DNA of 64,000 nucleotides from Annulohypoxylon bovei var. microspora (Eukaryota > Ascomycota > Sordariomycetes > Xylariales > Hypoxylaceae), in NCBI GenBank assembly GCA_022836615.1, contig MU405249.1:1-64000 (forward strand), given 5' to 3'. The position numbers were made by a program, and so were the translations under genes. Positions 46,558 to 59,760 of the stretch are shown here, piece after piece (position 1 is the stretch's first letter; the number at the start of each line of letters is the position of its first letter). The notes under the pieces are model-generated. The model searched no databases. It saw nothing but the letters and a program-made list of their open reading frames with translations, and was not told the origin of the DNA.

Positions 46558-48418
46558 CTTGACGGATGGCTTGGCGACTTAGATTAAGAGTCGAGGTGGC
46601 TGTAGGGCTACTGATCTTACCCTTCAGGCACGATCTTCGAGTTCTTCCATCATCTTTATATCCTTCCGGCTGTGTTACTACACTTAGTCTCTCCATTCCC
46701 CCATGACATAGCTACATATGGTAGCTTTGGAGAAGTAATCGACGGCAAGCTAGGGTCAACCCGACCTGAACAAGGGTCTTCTTCAGGGGCTTCTACGACC
46801 CGCCTTCCTTCTTGGGAATCGCATGAACATCGGCGTCACATTACATCTCTTATGCCGTGTTCACTTAAATGGAACACCCCGTTCCCTATCAACTCTCCAA
46901 CGTGCTCGTTACTTAGTTAAGACTAGCCGTTAGCCTCCCATTGCCAAATCGTAAGTGGCTTCCGCCTAGCTTCACTGCTTCATAACAACCCCATGGTATT
47001 TAAAGAGGGTCTATGGGTATTTGCCGATCATGATTGAGGCTGAGGTTAAGCCCCGAGCATATGACCGATCTGGAGGATTTGATCTGGTCAAGGTCCTGCT
47101 ATTTTTAAAGCTCGTAGGAGCCGGGCTTGCATCATCGCAATGCTGGCCCTCCTTCCAATTTCGTTTGACGCTGGACTTTGTAAGTCGATTGATACGGGCA
47201 ATCGCATTGATGCGGATTGCTTTTATTCTCCTGGTCTCTCTGTCGAAACGCGGGGAGTTATTAATTCACTATTCTAGCTCTTCTAGCTCAAAGTTTTAGC
47301 TCTTCTTAGGAGCTGCTCCAAGACTGCCTATGTGGGTTCCATGCGAGTTCGAAACCGCCTACTTTCAAGTTGCAAGGCGCTCTCAGGACGCCACAAACTC
47401 CTAAGACAACCTTGGAAGTGTTATGAGAGTGCATATCTATATTACCCAAACCGGGAATGAAAGACACCCAATGGCCGGTACACGGCATCGCAACATATCG
47501 ACTACTTACATGTATAGTAACGTTGACTTATCCGTCTCTTCACCGGCCGTTCCACTGCACATCCAGGGACCTATTGCAGTGTATCGTAATAACCCTATTG
47601 AATGGGGGCGTCTCTTCGGTAGGCAAATTGGCATCTCTGGGCGCGCCGCTCGTCCTGTCATTGGGTGAATCTCCACACGTGTGCGGACCTGACGATCTCG
47701 ACACTACCGAGGTATGTACTGTACATGGGTCGCTAGGGTTGCGCTGGATGGTAGCTGCGGTTTTGGGCAGAGTGGCCGAAGACTACACTGCAATATGGGT
47801 TCCAGCAGGTGTTGATCTAATTGACAACCAATAGAAATGTGAGTATTTGACCTGTGGCTTGAAGTCATCGAATCTACGGCAATGCTCTTTAGAAGACTAT
47901 TTGATTGATGTGTACCTACCTACAAAAAAAGTCAGAGTGAGTAAAACATGTGATCAGGTTTTTTTCCCGTTCCAAATAACCATTAGGTTGAAAACCATGG
48001 ACATCCGTATGAGCTCAAAGGTCTATTTAGTCACGATAAACCCAAGTTAAAGAAGACATTCAAACGTCACAGCCAGAGTGTAGTCGCCATATAGATATAT
48101 GTAGTAATACGCATCAAACATCGAACACATGTTCTAATTCAAATACCCAACATGATTTGACGGTGCCCAAGGCACTCTAAACACAAGATCCTCTTCATAG
48201 CACCTCATAAACCCCTTTCATACCTATATAATTGCAAACCGTGCCCAACATGAACTCATTCCAGGGTATTCAAACAACACGTCGTTCCCAAATCGCCCCC
48301 ATAGTTCCCCTTTGCGCATCGATCTAATCATACAGATCTAAGATGATAATATATACATACATGGCATATTCTCAAAGTAGGTAGTAGTAGCAGTAGCAAT
48401 AAAAGACAACTCGGATTT
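46558..48418. other. 1.9 kb gap with no recognisable gene
   Basis: It includes the upstream region of the NLP gene and, at the right, the 3' flank of the Zn2Cys6 gene. Repeated TCTAGCTC words occur near 47275. Open frames at 47021-47299 and 47457-47834 show no motif and no coherent introns. Confidence 0.5.
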
Positions 48419-50842
48419 TTAGTATTGTCCGTCGAACAGGTACCTCTCGTCGGTGAATGACAGCAGGAACCTCGCCACGAGGCGGCCCGTGTAGTTCAGC
48501 GACACGTCGCGGGGGAACGGGTGGCCCTCCTGGTTAGGCAGGATGGGGTCCGCGACGAGGAAGTCGAGTTCGTGCCCTGTCGAGGTATATTAGCATCCTG
48601 TCCTAGTTATATAAATTAAGAAGGGGGGGAATGGCGTACAGCTATCGCCCTGCAGCAACTCCTTCAGGCTCCGCACCATCTCCGCCGACGCGTCGTCCAG
48701 CTCCGCGATCTGCGACAGGTTGCCGTCGATGAGGGGATTGAACGCCTTGGCCCCGGTGTCGCGCGTGTGCGTCTGGTAGATCTGGTGGAACTGGTAGGCG
48801 AACTGCTTGAAGGGCATGTTGTCGATCTCGCGGCACAGGTCGAGCGCGAAGTCGCGCTTGTACTCGGGCTTGCTCCGGTTGCGGATCGCGATCTCGTTCT
48901 GCGAGATCACGAACGTGTCCGCCGCCGTCTCCACCGTCTCCATGAACAGGCACAGGACCAGGAAGGCGGCCAGGCAGGGCCCCCACTCGCGGCGCAGCTT
49001 GGGCTTGAGGGACTTGGAGAAGCCGTCGAAGAGCAGCTGCATCTCGCGCAGGAGCATCTCGTCCAGTACGGCTTTGATCTGCCGGTTGAGGACTCGCGCC
49101 GTGAGGAACATGTTGTTGTGCGGCACTTTGTTGGTGCCCTTGAGGCTATCTAGCGAGGACGGCGTTAGGCAGAGTTGCCGTGTGAGCACGTAGTGCATGA
49201 CGTTGATGGACAGCGCGCGCTTGACCATGGACGACTGGGAGGACTCGGAGTGTTGCGCGTAGCGCTGGATGATCGACAAGATCTTACGGGGCAGCTGGGT
49301 AGACCGGATGGCGTCCGTGACCTGCTCGGCGTACATGGGGTCTGAGCTGAGATTCTGGACGTACTCGCGGGTCCTCCTCTTCAGCTCCTCCCTCTGGGTC
49401 GAGTTCTCGGGGTCGATGCCGATGGGGGCGGCGCCGCGGGACTGTAGGTCCATCTGATTCATGCCCATGTTCATGTGCCAGTGATAGAGGATCTCGGCGG
49501 ACTTGGGCGTGAAGAAGTTGGCAGGCACGGTCAGGGTCGACCCGAATCGCGCGCCCGAGAATAGCTCGACCGTACAAGTAAGCGCCGCGCCGTCGGGCTT
49601 GAAGTTCTCGACGTGCTCGCTAATGAAGCTGGTCATCTGGTCCTTCTTGAAGTGGCTCCGGATGAAGTCCGGGAACAGCACCGGTAGGAAGTCGCCGAAC
49701 TGCCAGCACATGATCTGGGGCACTTGGGCCGTGAGCTTCTTGCAATTCTTGCATGGCCGTTCTTTGTCGCACTTGACTTTGCGACTGTGATTGCGAGAGT
49801 AAGTTGTCCGTCTACCGGTACGAAATAGGGGTGGAGATTAGATGAGAATACATACCTATGACAGCAGAAGCAAGCTCCTAATCTTCGGACTTGCAGGGCG
49901 CTTTCCTTCGTCTCGTGTGCCAACGGTCCTTTCCTACCCCTCTGGGTGGTTCGCATAGCCTCGAAGCATTCGAATGGATTTTGTTTTCCTGACTGCTGGT
50001 TGATGAGGTTCGGAGTCATGATGACAAATTTGCTCGACGATTCCGACTTCTTCTTCTCGACCTTGTAACCATTCCTAATTTTCCGTATAGGGCTCGCGCC
50101 CTTACCAGCTTCGGCCTTCACGTACGGAGATCTCGGACTCGAATGATGGGAGCTATGTGTTGGTGATCGCTGCTCGGGGGACTGAGATGTGAAGCTGTTG
50201 GTCTCATCCACCATTCCCGAAGCAAAGTCTTCGTTTTTCAAGTTCATCGGCGCCCATGGTGGGACATTGTTATCGTTTCGAAACTGTTGCGGGATGCCAA
50301 GATCGACTGGCTGGGGCACTACGTTGAACCCTTCTAATCCTGACATGTCGGCGGCAGTCATACTGCCCTGAAATGTAGAGTAATATTGCGTCATATCCAT
50401 ATCTATACCTCGTATTAAAACCGACATCTAAATCATGACATGTCGAGTTCTGATGCTATAACTCACCAGTTAGCTGTTCGTTGAACATCATCTCTTGGCC
50501 GGCCATAAACTGCTGTTCGTCAAAGGCTGGCATCAATTGACCTTCAACACCTGCAGATGTCATCATGGAGGATCCTGTCGTGCTGTCTGGATATGAAGTG
50601 GGAGGAGCCGCGCGAGCCTGATCGTGATCCAACTGTAGGGGAGACATGGCTACGGGTGAGGCTTGCATCTGGTTAGGGTACCCAACTATCCCCCAGCTAT
50701 GCATGCTTGAGCTGGCTGGACTAGGCATGAAACCGACTGATGCCGGATTCGACTCTACATACTGCCAGGACTCGGAGTCGTCGCTGGATTCCATGAGAAA
50801 GCTGTGCCTAGAGGATGGGGAGGCAGAAGCGACTGAGGCCAT
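48419..50842 (-). CDS. Zn2Cys6 transcription regulator with central zinc cluster
   Basis: Four exons, 50842-50467, 50402-49856, 49784-48640 and 48576-48419, with introns of 64, 71 and 63 bp; every split codon closes, giving 741 residues. The zinc cluster lies unusually far in, about residues 303-334: Cys303-x2-Cys306, Cys313, Cys319, Cys322 and a last cysteine at 334. It contains CFCCHSRKVKCDKERPCKNC and is interrupted by an intron after the second pair. The N-terminal 300 residues are Ser/Met/Gln-rich and probably disordered. The basic segment before the cluster (RKIRNGYKVEKKK) may be a nuclear signal. The cluster is followed by MCWQFGDFLPVLFPDFIR and a helical C-terminal region of ~400 residues. 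The last two cysteines are 11 residues apart, longer than usual. Target genes are unknown. Confidence 0.88.
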
Positions 50843-51390
50843 GATGACGATATTCTATCGTGAAGAATTTTCTATCGAGATGCGTAAGAACCCAAAAATC
50901 TACGTATTTATTAATAGAACTCGCAATCCCCGACTCCTCCGCGATCGTACTTTGAAATTATCTTCAAGATCACGATATATGCCGAAAGGCTGTTTGTCGT
51001 GGGTTCGTGCTACAGACTAATTGCTAGCCGAGCAAACAGTAGCAGGAATTTATGAGGGAAACGGGCGTCGCCGGTAAAGTTCTTGGTTGCTTGTTCTCTC
51101 AGGATTTCCCAACGAGGTCGCTCGGTAACGGATTGGCCGACGCATACAGCTTTCAGAACCCCAGAAATTCCATTATCAGGAACACCAAGACGGCCGCGAG
51201 CTGAGGGGCCTTGCCTGCTTAAAGGTATCCAGAGACGACGGCTCCGCCACTGAGAAACTAGGCTCGATTGGATGACCGACAGCAGATGGATTGTTACGAT
51301 AATGATAACGCACTAGTCCCATTTTGGACTTCGGTATCGATCCTACGGCTGTGTAGATCATAGCCAATCGCTGCGTACCTATGAAGCGTG

Positions 51391-51413
51391 TGGCAGTGGC
51401 AGTGGCAGTGGCA
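51391..51413. repeat. (TGGCAG)n simple repeat
   Basis: Nearly four copies of the 6-bp unit TGGCAG in the upstream region of the Zn2Cys6 gene. Confidence 0.85.
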
Positions 51414-51956
51414 CTTACATATTAACAACTGAAGGATGGCAACGGTGAAACGGGAGTTTGCGGATTCTCGAATTGGACTCTGGATTAGGTAAAGACTAGA
51501 TAATTCCCAAGATGTTTATCCGGCGCCGACAACTAGTACCAAGGTGGTTTAAGTATAAGATCGGGCGCCATCGTCATCGCTACCAGCAGCCTCGAATCCC
51601 TGCGAAATATCCATGGATCGGAAGTAGGCTGGTAGGGTTGTCAATTCTCAACTGCGGGGGACTAGGGGGTATTTGCGCCCGAGCTGTGTTGTGCTCACAC
51701 ACACCTGGACATCTTGAACGGTTGGGCGGAATCCGACGCAGAGAATGTGCATTTCTTCAACCCAAGTTCTTCATGCTTTATGCCCAACAGTGCCATTTGT
51801 CCAATCCCGCCAAAGCAATCCTGACTTGACCGCCCAAGACCACCATCCGAAAGCATCGGGAAACGTAGATCTCCCGATCGAAAAACCCCAGAAAACCCAT
51901 CTGGCATGGTTACGTCGTTAGGAGATTGGAAAAAATAACAATACATCATCATGCTT

Positions 51957-51976
51957 GCTCGCTCGCTCGCTCGCTC
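51957..51976. repeat. (GCTC)5 microsatellite
   Basis: Five GCTC units preceded by a variant GCTT. Simple slippage repeat in intergenic DNA. Confidence 0.9.
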
Positions 51977-52302
51977 GAAAATGAGACAAGTCTATCCCAT
52001 CCTCGTGAAAAGTCAGGATTCGACCGCTCCAAACCCGAACCGGACATTACCGTATCGCGCCTCAAAATACGAACGATGTCCCCCTCCCTCCTCTCCGCCC
52101 ATTCCGTCGAAAGAAGACGGCAAAGATAAGGAAATCGTGATTCATTCTGCCCACATATAAGAGGCCTCATACATTGTTAACATATTATTCGGGGGCGACC
52201 CAAGCGCTGCCCAATTGCCCTTGAGGCGAGTCTCGGTAGCTGAAAAGCTTCGAGAGGAAAACGTTGATATCACCATCGACCAAGATGCCGATGATATATT
52301 GT

Positions 52303-53468
52303 TCAGCGGAACCGTGCTGACGCCGCAGCACTTCGATCCTGAATTTGCTGTTCGGTTGAAACGTATAATCTGTCCAGGTAGTCCATGGCGGCTGCGTCCT
52401 TGAGGATCTTCGCAACCTGGATACCGGCACTGATCAGTTGAAGGATATTACGGTCATCCTTCAACGGCCGCGACTGGTGCTTTGCGGCATGTCGCATTTC
52501 CAAAGAATTTTCCAGGATAGTCACGAACTGCTTGATCTGTCCGTTATAGAGAACCCGGGCGGGTATTCGCCTCTTCGTCGCGAGACGCTTTAGTAAGTAA
52601 ACCCATTCGGTCCATTCTCTATCCTGGGGCCTCTCGACAGGCCTCATGTCCTGAGTCAGGGGGATCGGAAATTGGTATTTGGCAACAAAGTCGAATGCGC
52701 ACTGCGAGAGTCGATCGTTGACTTGCGTCAGGACACTATCCTGCTCTTGCACCAAGAGATTCGTTGGGAGATGCGGCAGCTCTCTCTCCTGCATAGCCAC
52801 ATAGTCCGGCGGAGGTCTCGCTAGAAACTGGTGCGGTCCATCGAACTCATCTCTGTTAGACGGTCGTCTCTGGGGACGACTCTTGCCACTGCTCTTGGAC
52901 TTTCCTACTGATGCGGTACCTCCGCCACTGTTATCCAGGGTGTAATCCGATAAACCGGGAGATGTGATGATATCATCAACGGAATCCGTCGGAGAGTATC
53001 TGCCCTGAGCATCCCAACCCTGGGAGCTCGTGCTAGTATACGAACCGTACGCTGCCCCGGAAGAAGCTCCATAAGGCCCGGACTGCGCTCTCGAGATGTA
53101 GACCGGCGATGGAGTGTAGGCGGACTGGTGCCGCGCGGCTGGACCACTGGTCCCCACTACCGACACGCTGGACGGTGAACTATACGATGGACCGGACCCG
53201 GACGAGTAAATCACACTTCGGAAGCCAGTGTTATTCCCATGGTTTACAAAAGGGGGACTTCTCATTCACCCTTACCTTGAGCTTGGGTATCCGTTCTCAC
53301 GAGCGCTACCTGGATATGAGCAGTCATCGTAGATGACGCTTGAAGGAAGTCAGCTCGACCGCAACAATATAGACCGGAAAACTTGGTTTAATGATCGCAC
53401 CTGCGCGAGGAGTTCCAGGATCCGTTAGACATGACAGAAGTTCTGTAGACTATTTCTTGCTGGGCCAT
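52303..53468 (-). CDS. Hypothetical Ser/Gly-rich protein with conserved helical C-terminal domain
   Basis: Three exons, 53468-53401, 53338-53276 and 53215-52303, with introns of 62 and 60 bp, give 347 residues. The second exon is only 63 bp. Both downstream exons begin by completing a Ser codon and then read Val-Ile-Tyr, a small internal repeat (SVIYDD and SVIYSS). The first ~150 residues are Ser/Tyr/Gly-rich and probably disordered, ending in a basic SGKSRPQRRPSNR. From about 190 on, a helical domain follows, with LTQVNDRLSQCAFDFVAKY, REWTEWVYLLKRLATKRRIP, and LKDDRNILQLISAGIQVAKI. No signal peptide or transmembrane helix is seen. The ATG at 53265 lies in an intron and is not the start. I do not recognise the family and give no function. 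Confidence 0.78.
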
Positions 53469-56400
53469 GTCTTTACAACTTCTTTGGAAAACAAAGAAAA
53501 GCACGGCCGAGAGGACGAAGAGGATGTAAGATGAAATAAGAACCGCACTGGTTCCCGTAGAAGGTTAATATTCCGGCGATGGACACCTGGCTTTCCAGAG
53601 TAGAGTAGACCCCGGAAAGCACTCCTTTTTCTAAACACGGATTCTAAAGTTTGGGTCCCTCGGGTCCACGGTCGATGTCCTCTGCAGGATATACTGGCTC
53701 GATTTAGGAGCGGTGGATCGCGATTGCGCGCTGCTGACCGGGAAAAGAAAGGGAAGTCAAGTGGCTCGGCGGATTTGGTAGTAACCTCGGGAGGACAACA
53801 TAAGCCCGGATGCGAAGGAAATATTGCATGCTCCAGTATAGATGGAACCTCGAGGCAGCATATATGGGATATCTTCACCTTGATCTAGAGAAGGCAAGCC
53901 CTTGGAAATCAATCGTACTTTTGAGATTTGAGGACCGAGATGGGGACACTTTATTGTATGATGAACTCAGTAAGGAATTTGCCACTGTGGACAGGTAGGT
54001 AGTGACCTTGAGATGACGAGCCGCGCCGGAGCAAGGCACTCCCCCAGATCCAATATCAAGGGGCTCGCCCCAGCTCTAACTCAAACTCCAGACTGGGGCT
54101 GTAACGTAGGTCCAAGGCGGATCTCACGCGTTGCGAATCCAGTTAGGGATGGGGGTATAGATGCCTTCTCGGGCGCCTGGCACCGATTCGAGACGGGGCT
54201 GGAAGAGTCGCCAAACTCAAATTAGTCAAGATCGACCAGCGAAGCGGTTCGACCAGAGGCGTAATACAGATGGCAGTTCGAAAAGAGTTACTGCAGATGT
54301 CCAGGAACACCCTGCCTATAGTGCATGATGTTGAACCGAGACGACCCTCTCCAAACCATGGTGATAATTATCCACTGAAAGTAGCGGGATAGAACCAAAG
54401 CCGTAATTGGATATTGCAGCCCAATCACGGTAGGGCACCATTGGGCAGCTTAGAGCTAAGAGCTAAGAGGCCTTTTTGTTCCTGCTTGTCGTCTTGTTGC
54501 CCAAAGATTGCAGCCTCTTGCAGCCTCCGAGGGGGGGTAATAGTGTAGATTATTGCAGGGAAAGACCTGGTGGACGAATAGCGGTGACCCGTCAGGGCAG
54601 ACTATCTGACTAGATTGGGCAGAAAAGCGTTGCACGAGGAACGAAGCCCAACACCATGTGCAGGTACGGTACGTTGCTGCCCGGAGCATTCTCGTCCAGT
54701 GTCCATCGATGTACTGTAGTTCGTCGAAAGATGAAGGTCCGGGAGCGCGAGAAATTGAAAAGGAAAGAAAAGAAAAGAAAAAACCACCAACCGAAAAGCA
54801 AGATTGTGGGATTGTCGACGTGTGCGAGACGACCTCACTGTGAAGGCATGTGAGATGGTTCGCCGACCACTTACCACGTATTCGGAATCCATTTCCACAC
54901 CTTGGATACCGTCATGAAATTGGGCGCCATCAATTACGCTTTAGCGATTGCTAGGTCCTACAGGATTTATAGCGTGTAGAAGTTGGAATGAGGTTAATTG
55001 GGCTACGTTTTCGAATTTCAATGTTGTTAGGTTTGAAAATGTTGGAAGTCATTTCATATCGTGAAGGAAATTTCCAATATAAGCTTAACGCTTAGACCAC
55101 TGTACCTGCTGTATTTCAAAGTTCGAAGACCCGCTTAGCGTTGATTGACAATTTAGTCCCCTAGGAATGGAGTTAATATTGGAAGTGGCTACTTAGCGAT
55201 TCATTGGAAGTTTCCCTATCAAGTTTTTCAAAGATGTCATTCTCCTATTTCAAGGACTTATGCAATGGTAAAAGCCGTTATAAGAAAAAAAGTTGAATAG
55301 ATTCCTCTAAGGAATGCCATAGCCAAGTATGAAAATTGTGATTCTATAGACGTGTTGGGCCGTCTTAACGAGTCCCCTATTCATGCACAGTACCTAGGTA
55401 CCTAGAGAAGTTATCTACTGTGTCGCGGAGTGGCAGTAGACACATTACTTATGGCGTAGTATAAGGGGCATTAACATCTTGGAAGTTTTGTACAATCTAT
55501 ATAGACATACTTCGTTCTGAGTTAATAAGATGCGATGATACCGCGTGCTCATACGAACACATTGATGGGGGTATCTGCTGCCTTGGTGACGGCGTTGGGG
55601 TGCATTCGGCCAAAATAGATTAAAACAGGTATATGCTGCCTCGATTTAAGCAAGCTTGCGGCGTATAACCCGTAGAAGTTAAGGAGTAAGCAGCATGACC
55701 ACGCCGACGCCGATAGCATTCTTCAGGTGCATGTGTATAAATGGGGGTAATGTCAGCTTTATACATAGTAAGTTTATATAGGTATAGGAGGTTAAAAATT
55801 GACTAGCCATTCATTAGGAAATCGATGCCGTACGTTAGGAATAGCCTCACGTTACCCATCCTAAAAGGCCATCGATCCGCCACCATACGAACGTCAACTG
55901 ATCCATAATAGGAGGCTCTCGAACTTCTATACGAATACCCCAGCAATGCAAAACGGTAGAGTAGCATCGATTCTAGAAGTGAATGAGATGAAGCGCGTAA
56001 TCATGACGGGCAGTCGGAAAGTTTTCGAATGGTTGGTCCATGGTTTGGTAGTAATGATGCAGAAACATGCCTGCTCACACGTGGTGATATCTTACCTTGG
56101 GACGAACAACAACATGACAAATCTCCAACCCATGAATCAGGTAGGTAACACACCATTACCTAGGTAGAAAGGCGGGTTGAATATCTCTTCAATGACAGGA
56201 CAATTGCAATAAATTATAGCTGAACCCTGGTAATAATGTGGTTTCTCACCCCTAAAATACCTAACCTCGTCGACGCTCAGTACCACATAGAGAAGGTAGA
56301 AGAGTTTAAGATTAGGTATGTTTAAGGTTCTGAGTAGTAAGGTGAAGTTGGATGTTTGTATGTATGGCCTTTTGACTTATCCACAGATCTGCTCGTCTTC

Positions 56401-57258
56401 TGTGGTGTCAAAAGTCCCTTCTCCTCAATTTATATAGACATCCTAACGTAGCAGCGCTAAAGATAAGGTTACGCGTTTTCCACATCGTCGACTTTCAGCT
56501 CGTGCTAGTCATGTTGTTTTCAACGTCTCATGAGTCATGTTAGCCTTATTATGGAACCTCAACCTTGCAATAATTAAAGGGTCTGCCAATCGAGATATGG
56601 AACGCATGTTTAGTCCCGCAAAATGTGGAAATGTGGAAAGTGTCTGCCTTATGCCTCCTCCCGACGGAACGGGGAAGCACTATTAGCATAGATCTTTAAT
56701 TCTATTAATAACCCTCGGAAACCTGCGATTGCTATTGGTTGGAAACCCATAGTGACCGCTATATTCTAATTAAGAGGGACCTGCAACAGACTGGGTGTGC
56801 GGTGTGTTAGGGAATAACCAGGTATTCATTATGCGTCTGACTGAGTTCTATCGTCCAGCCATTTAGCTATCCAGCCGGTGAGCTGAGTTTATCACAATCT
56901 GACAGGCTTGCGTCGGGACAATCAAGGGTCTAGCCGTTGAAGCCGGAAATGTTTATTAAGCTTGCGAACCCCGGTCAAATCGGTTGGCCTGAGTCGACGA
57001 TGAACGATGACGGTGGGGCTTTTCAAGCATACAATGCCACAGAAGGGTAGGATTCGACCAAGAATGGTTCAATGAAATCATCGCGTGGTGACCAGGGGTA
57101 GGAAATTCGTCTGCCTGACAAGTCTGCGAGCCCATTGATAATATAATGAGATGTGAAGATGTCAGAAGATTACGGTTTCGAATGCAGTATATGTTCCTTT
57201 CCATCGTTGTGCGACTTAAATTCGAAAGATAGCACCGCTTACAAATTTCGAGTATCAA
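53469..57258. other. 3.8 kb gap with no recognisable gene
   Basis: It lies between two divergent genes and so includes both promoters. Two exact TACCTAGGTA palindromes occur, at 55391-55400 and 56157-56166. The middle is AT-rich. The short frames near 53810-53998 and 54602-54898 have no motif. There are no terminal repeats or transposon proteins. Confidence 0.55.
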
Positions 57259-59241
57259 ATGCATCTATTAAATGCGATGGCTGAATCAGCATCAACATCC
57301 CAGCGTCAGCGTCAACGGAAATTCCACCGAAGGTCGAGGAATGGCTGTTCCACGTGCAAGACTAAGCACATCCGATGCGACGAGCGAAGACCTCTTTGGT
57401 AAGTTACCGAAATGTGACCCCGTGAGTCCGATGCGGGTTGCGTCTGCGTGAGTGTATACGAAGCACGCCGCCGAGAATTGCACAGGCCATTGGTGCCCGA
57501 CGCAAACCAAGCTTTGTGTTACATACGTTACCTCCCTGTGTGCCCTTCTTCCGCGGATCTGCGTCGTCTGCGCCTATCTAAATTAGTCTATTTCTGCTTG
57601 CTTCCCTGCGTCCCTGCGTCCCATTGATTAGAGAGTATCTCAGAAACGCGTTTCGGTGAGGCTGACTGTGCCCGTAGCACATATTGTCTTCGACATGGTG
57701 GAGAATGTGGTTATCCGGACGGAGACGCTGAGTCTAATACTACGGAGGCCGAGTGCAGATCCGGATCTAGGGAGCCTCACGAGTCTACCGAGCCTAGCCT
57801 ACACTTGGTAGACGCTACCCCGAAAGACCCGTTCCTAGGGACTTCGTACGACGTACCCCACAGGTCACGATCGTTATTCCAACTCTGTAAGTGATGCCGG
57901 TTACGTTGGGCGACGACATGTGACCGGATGCTGACAAGTTATCGATGTCCAGTCACAAACACGAAGGTGCTATACACCACTCGTGTCGAAAGAGACGCCA
58001 ACTCGTTTATGTGAGTAGATGATCGCAATCGTGGCTGTGGGGCAGCTTGACCCTCAAGAGACTTGGCCTAACTTGCAGATACCTAGCGTCCACAAGGCCT
58101 TGTCACATCCGGGATTCCTCCACGCTGCGCTGTTAATGACAGCCCTGCACTGGGCCTGGTCTACCGGCGATGTTGAGCATTTCCGTGTCCCTTACCTCTA
58201 CCACAAGCTGCAGGCAATACGATTTGTGACCGATCAGCTAAGGCATCCGGACGCGGCTGTCCACGATGGCACGATTGCTGCCGTTTCGACCCTCGCTTTG
58301 GTCGAGGTACGCGTCACCAAGACCCAGAAAACGCCCATCCGTCCGTCCGCCTACTAACTACTACTAGAATTCCTTGGGGTCCGTTGACGCCGTCTCGTCC
58401 CATTTACGCGGGCTTGCGAAGATAAAGGAGTTGCAAGGCAAAGACAGACGGCCCAAGAAGATGGGCCTACTTCAACGAATGATCTTAATGTGCGTGCAAT
58501 GCCTGTCCCTGTTCGACGTGCTTGCCTGCCTGATGAAGGCTAACGGTTTCTCCTCGTAGGGCAGCAAGAAGTGTCTCTAGTCGTCCCGTTTGGGACATCC
58601 TTGACATTAGTAGAACGGACTTCGTGCATCAGTCAATGATCATATCGCTGCTTCGAGTTGCACTTCGACCGATCTATAGTCTGTACATACTGGGCGACTC
58701 ACACGATTCGGGAGAGCCGCTCTCCGAAATCTTAGCGAGAAAAGCCCCCCATCCTCGGGCGAGCGATAGCAACGTCCTAAGCCCCCTCAGATCAGTGGAC
58801 TCCAGTAGGTCGGGGTTTATAGCCTGTTACTTCTACCTCTACGTGATTATGCGCGAAGGCTGCGTCGACTCATTCATACTTAACTGGTTCGTCGAGCAGT
58901 TGTTAGCAGATGTCTGTCGCACCGAGGTACCCATGCAAAAAGGACAATATAGCCAGTCGCTCTGGTTTTGGTCTGTCATGTTTGGGGCATGTGCCACGAT
59001 GGCTGCTAAGGCGGGTGACGATCTCGAGGAGAGTCAGATGAAGGTGATCCGAGACGTATACCTTGATAAGATAAACCTCGTGAGCCAAGTGTTGAAGATA
59101 AAAAACTGGGAAGCTGCAAAGTCAATCCTGATGCTCTTCGCTTGGGAGGATAACTTTGACGGAGAGATGGAGTTGAAAGCAGTGTGGGAACAAGCAGTCT
59201 GGGAAGACGAAGGAACACGCTTTGAATGGCACGGCGCATAA
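57259..59241 (+). CDS. Zn2Cys6 transcription regulator, UPC2-like layout
   Basis: Six exons: 57259-57398, 57678-57886, 57953-58010, 58087-58306, 58368-58489 and 58560-59241, giving 476 residues. The zinc cluster is canonical and N-terminal: Cys30, 33, 40, 47, 50 and 57 (CX2CX6CX6CX2CX6C), interrupted by an unusually long 279-bp intron. After it come a short LFTNTKVLYTT segment and ALSHPGFLHAALLMTALHWA, the helical start of the fungal regulatory domain seen in sterol-uptake (UPC2/ECM22-type) and many uncharacterised regulators. Four junctions are well supported. The acceptor at 58086 (ACCTAG) is the only one that closes the phase from donor GTGAGT at 58011, but it removes a segment (ETWPNLQIPS) that would fit the family, so this junction is uncertain. 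An alternative start is the in-frame ATG at 57277. Regulated genes are unknown. Confidence 0.83.
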
Positions 59242-59726
59242 AATGTCGGCTAATGGGATTTGGTTGCTTGTACAAATGTGTATATAATAAATTACCGGAA
59301 TGGTACTGTATATAGCGTCATCCCTGGATTGTGATCGAATACATGGTGATACCCTTCAGAAGTCAGGAGTCAGGAGTCCGTACGTTACGATATTGCTGTG
59401 TAGCTAGATGAGGCCATACTGATGCGGGAATGAAGCCTTGCAATAGCGGTAGTTCGGAAATCCGGAGTACTAAATCAACCTAATAGGTGCCTGAGATGAG
59501 CCGCTCTCGTGTTACATCACACAATACCTAACCAGTGAACATTTTCCGCATTTTCCTCTTTCTACCGCCTCCGCCGCTGATAGCGGCTGTTCAATGCAGA
59601 CTCGGATGAGGGAATCCAGTAGTCCTGCATAACTACTACACAGGTAGGGAGGTGGTAGATGAAAATAATTTCACCATATCGTCCGGGCGATGCGTAACGT
59701 GTAACCAGCCATTTGTCAGCGCAGCT

Positions 59727-59760
59727 AGGTCAGGCAGGTCAGGCAGGCCAGGCAGGTCAG
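59727..59760. repeat. AGGTCAGGC tandem repeat, 3.8 copies
   Basis: A 9-bp unit repeated 3.8 times with one T-to-C change in the third copy. It lies about 1.6 kb before the C2H2 start codon. Confidence 0.9.

Larger units (their letters stand above)
50843..52302. other. 1.5 kb upstream region of the Zn2Cys6 gene, with simple repeats
   Basis: It holds a GGCAGT repeat at 51391-51413 and a GCTC repeat at 51957-51976, and the 3' flank of the next minus-strand gene. No open frame is convincing. Confidence 0.55.

Noticed and set aside
53216..53275. Start of the 347-residue Ser-rich protein at the ATG at 53265
   Set aside because: That ATG falls inside a 60-bp intron; a three-exon model from 53468 closes every phase.
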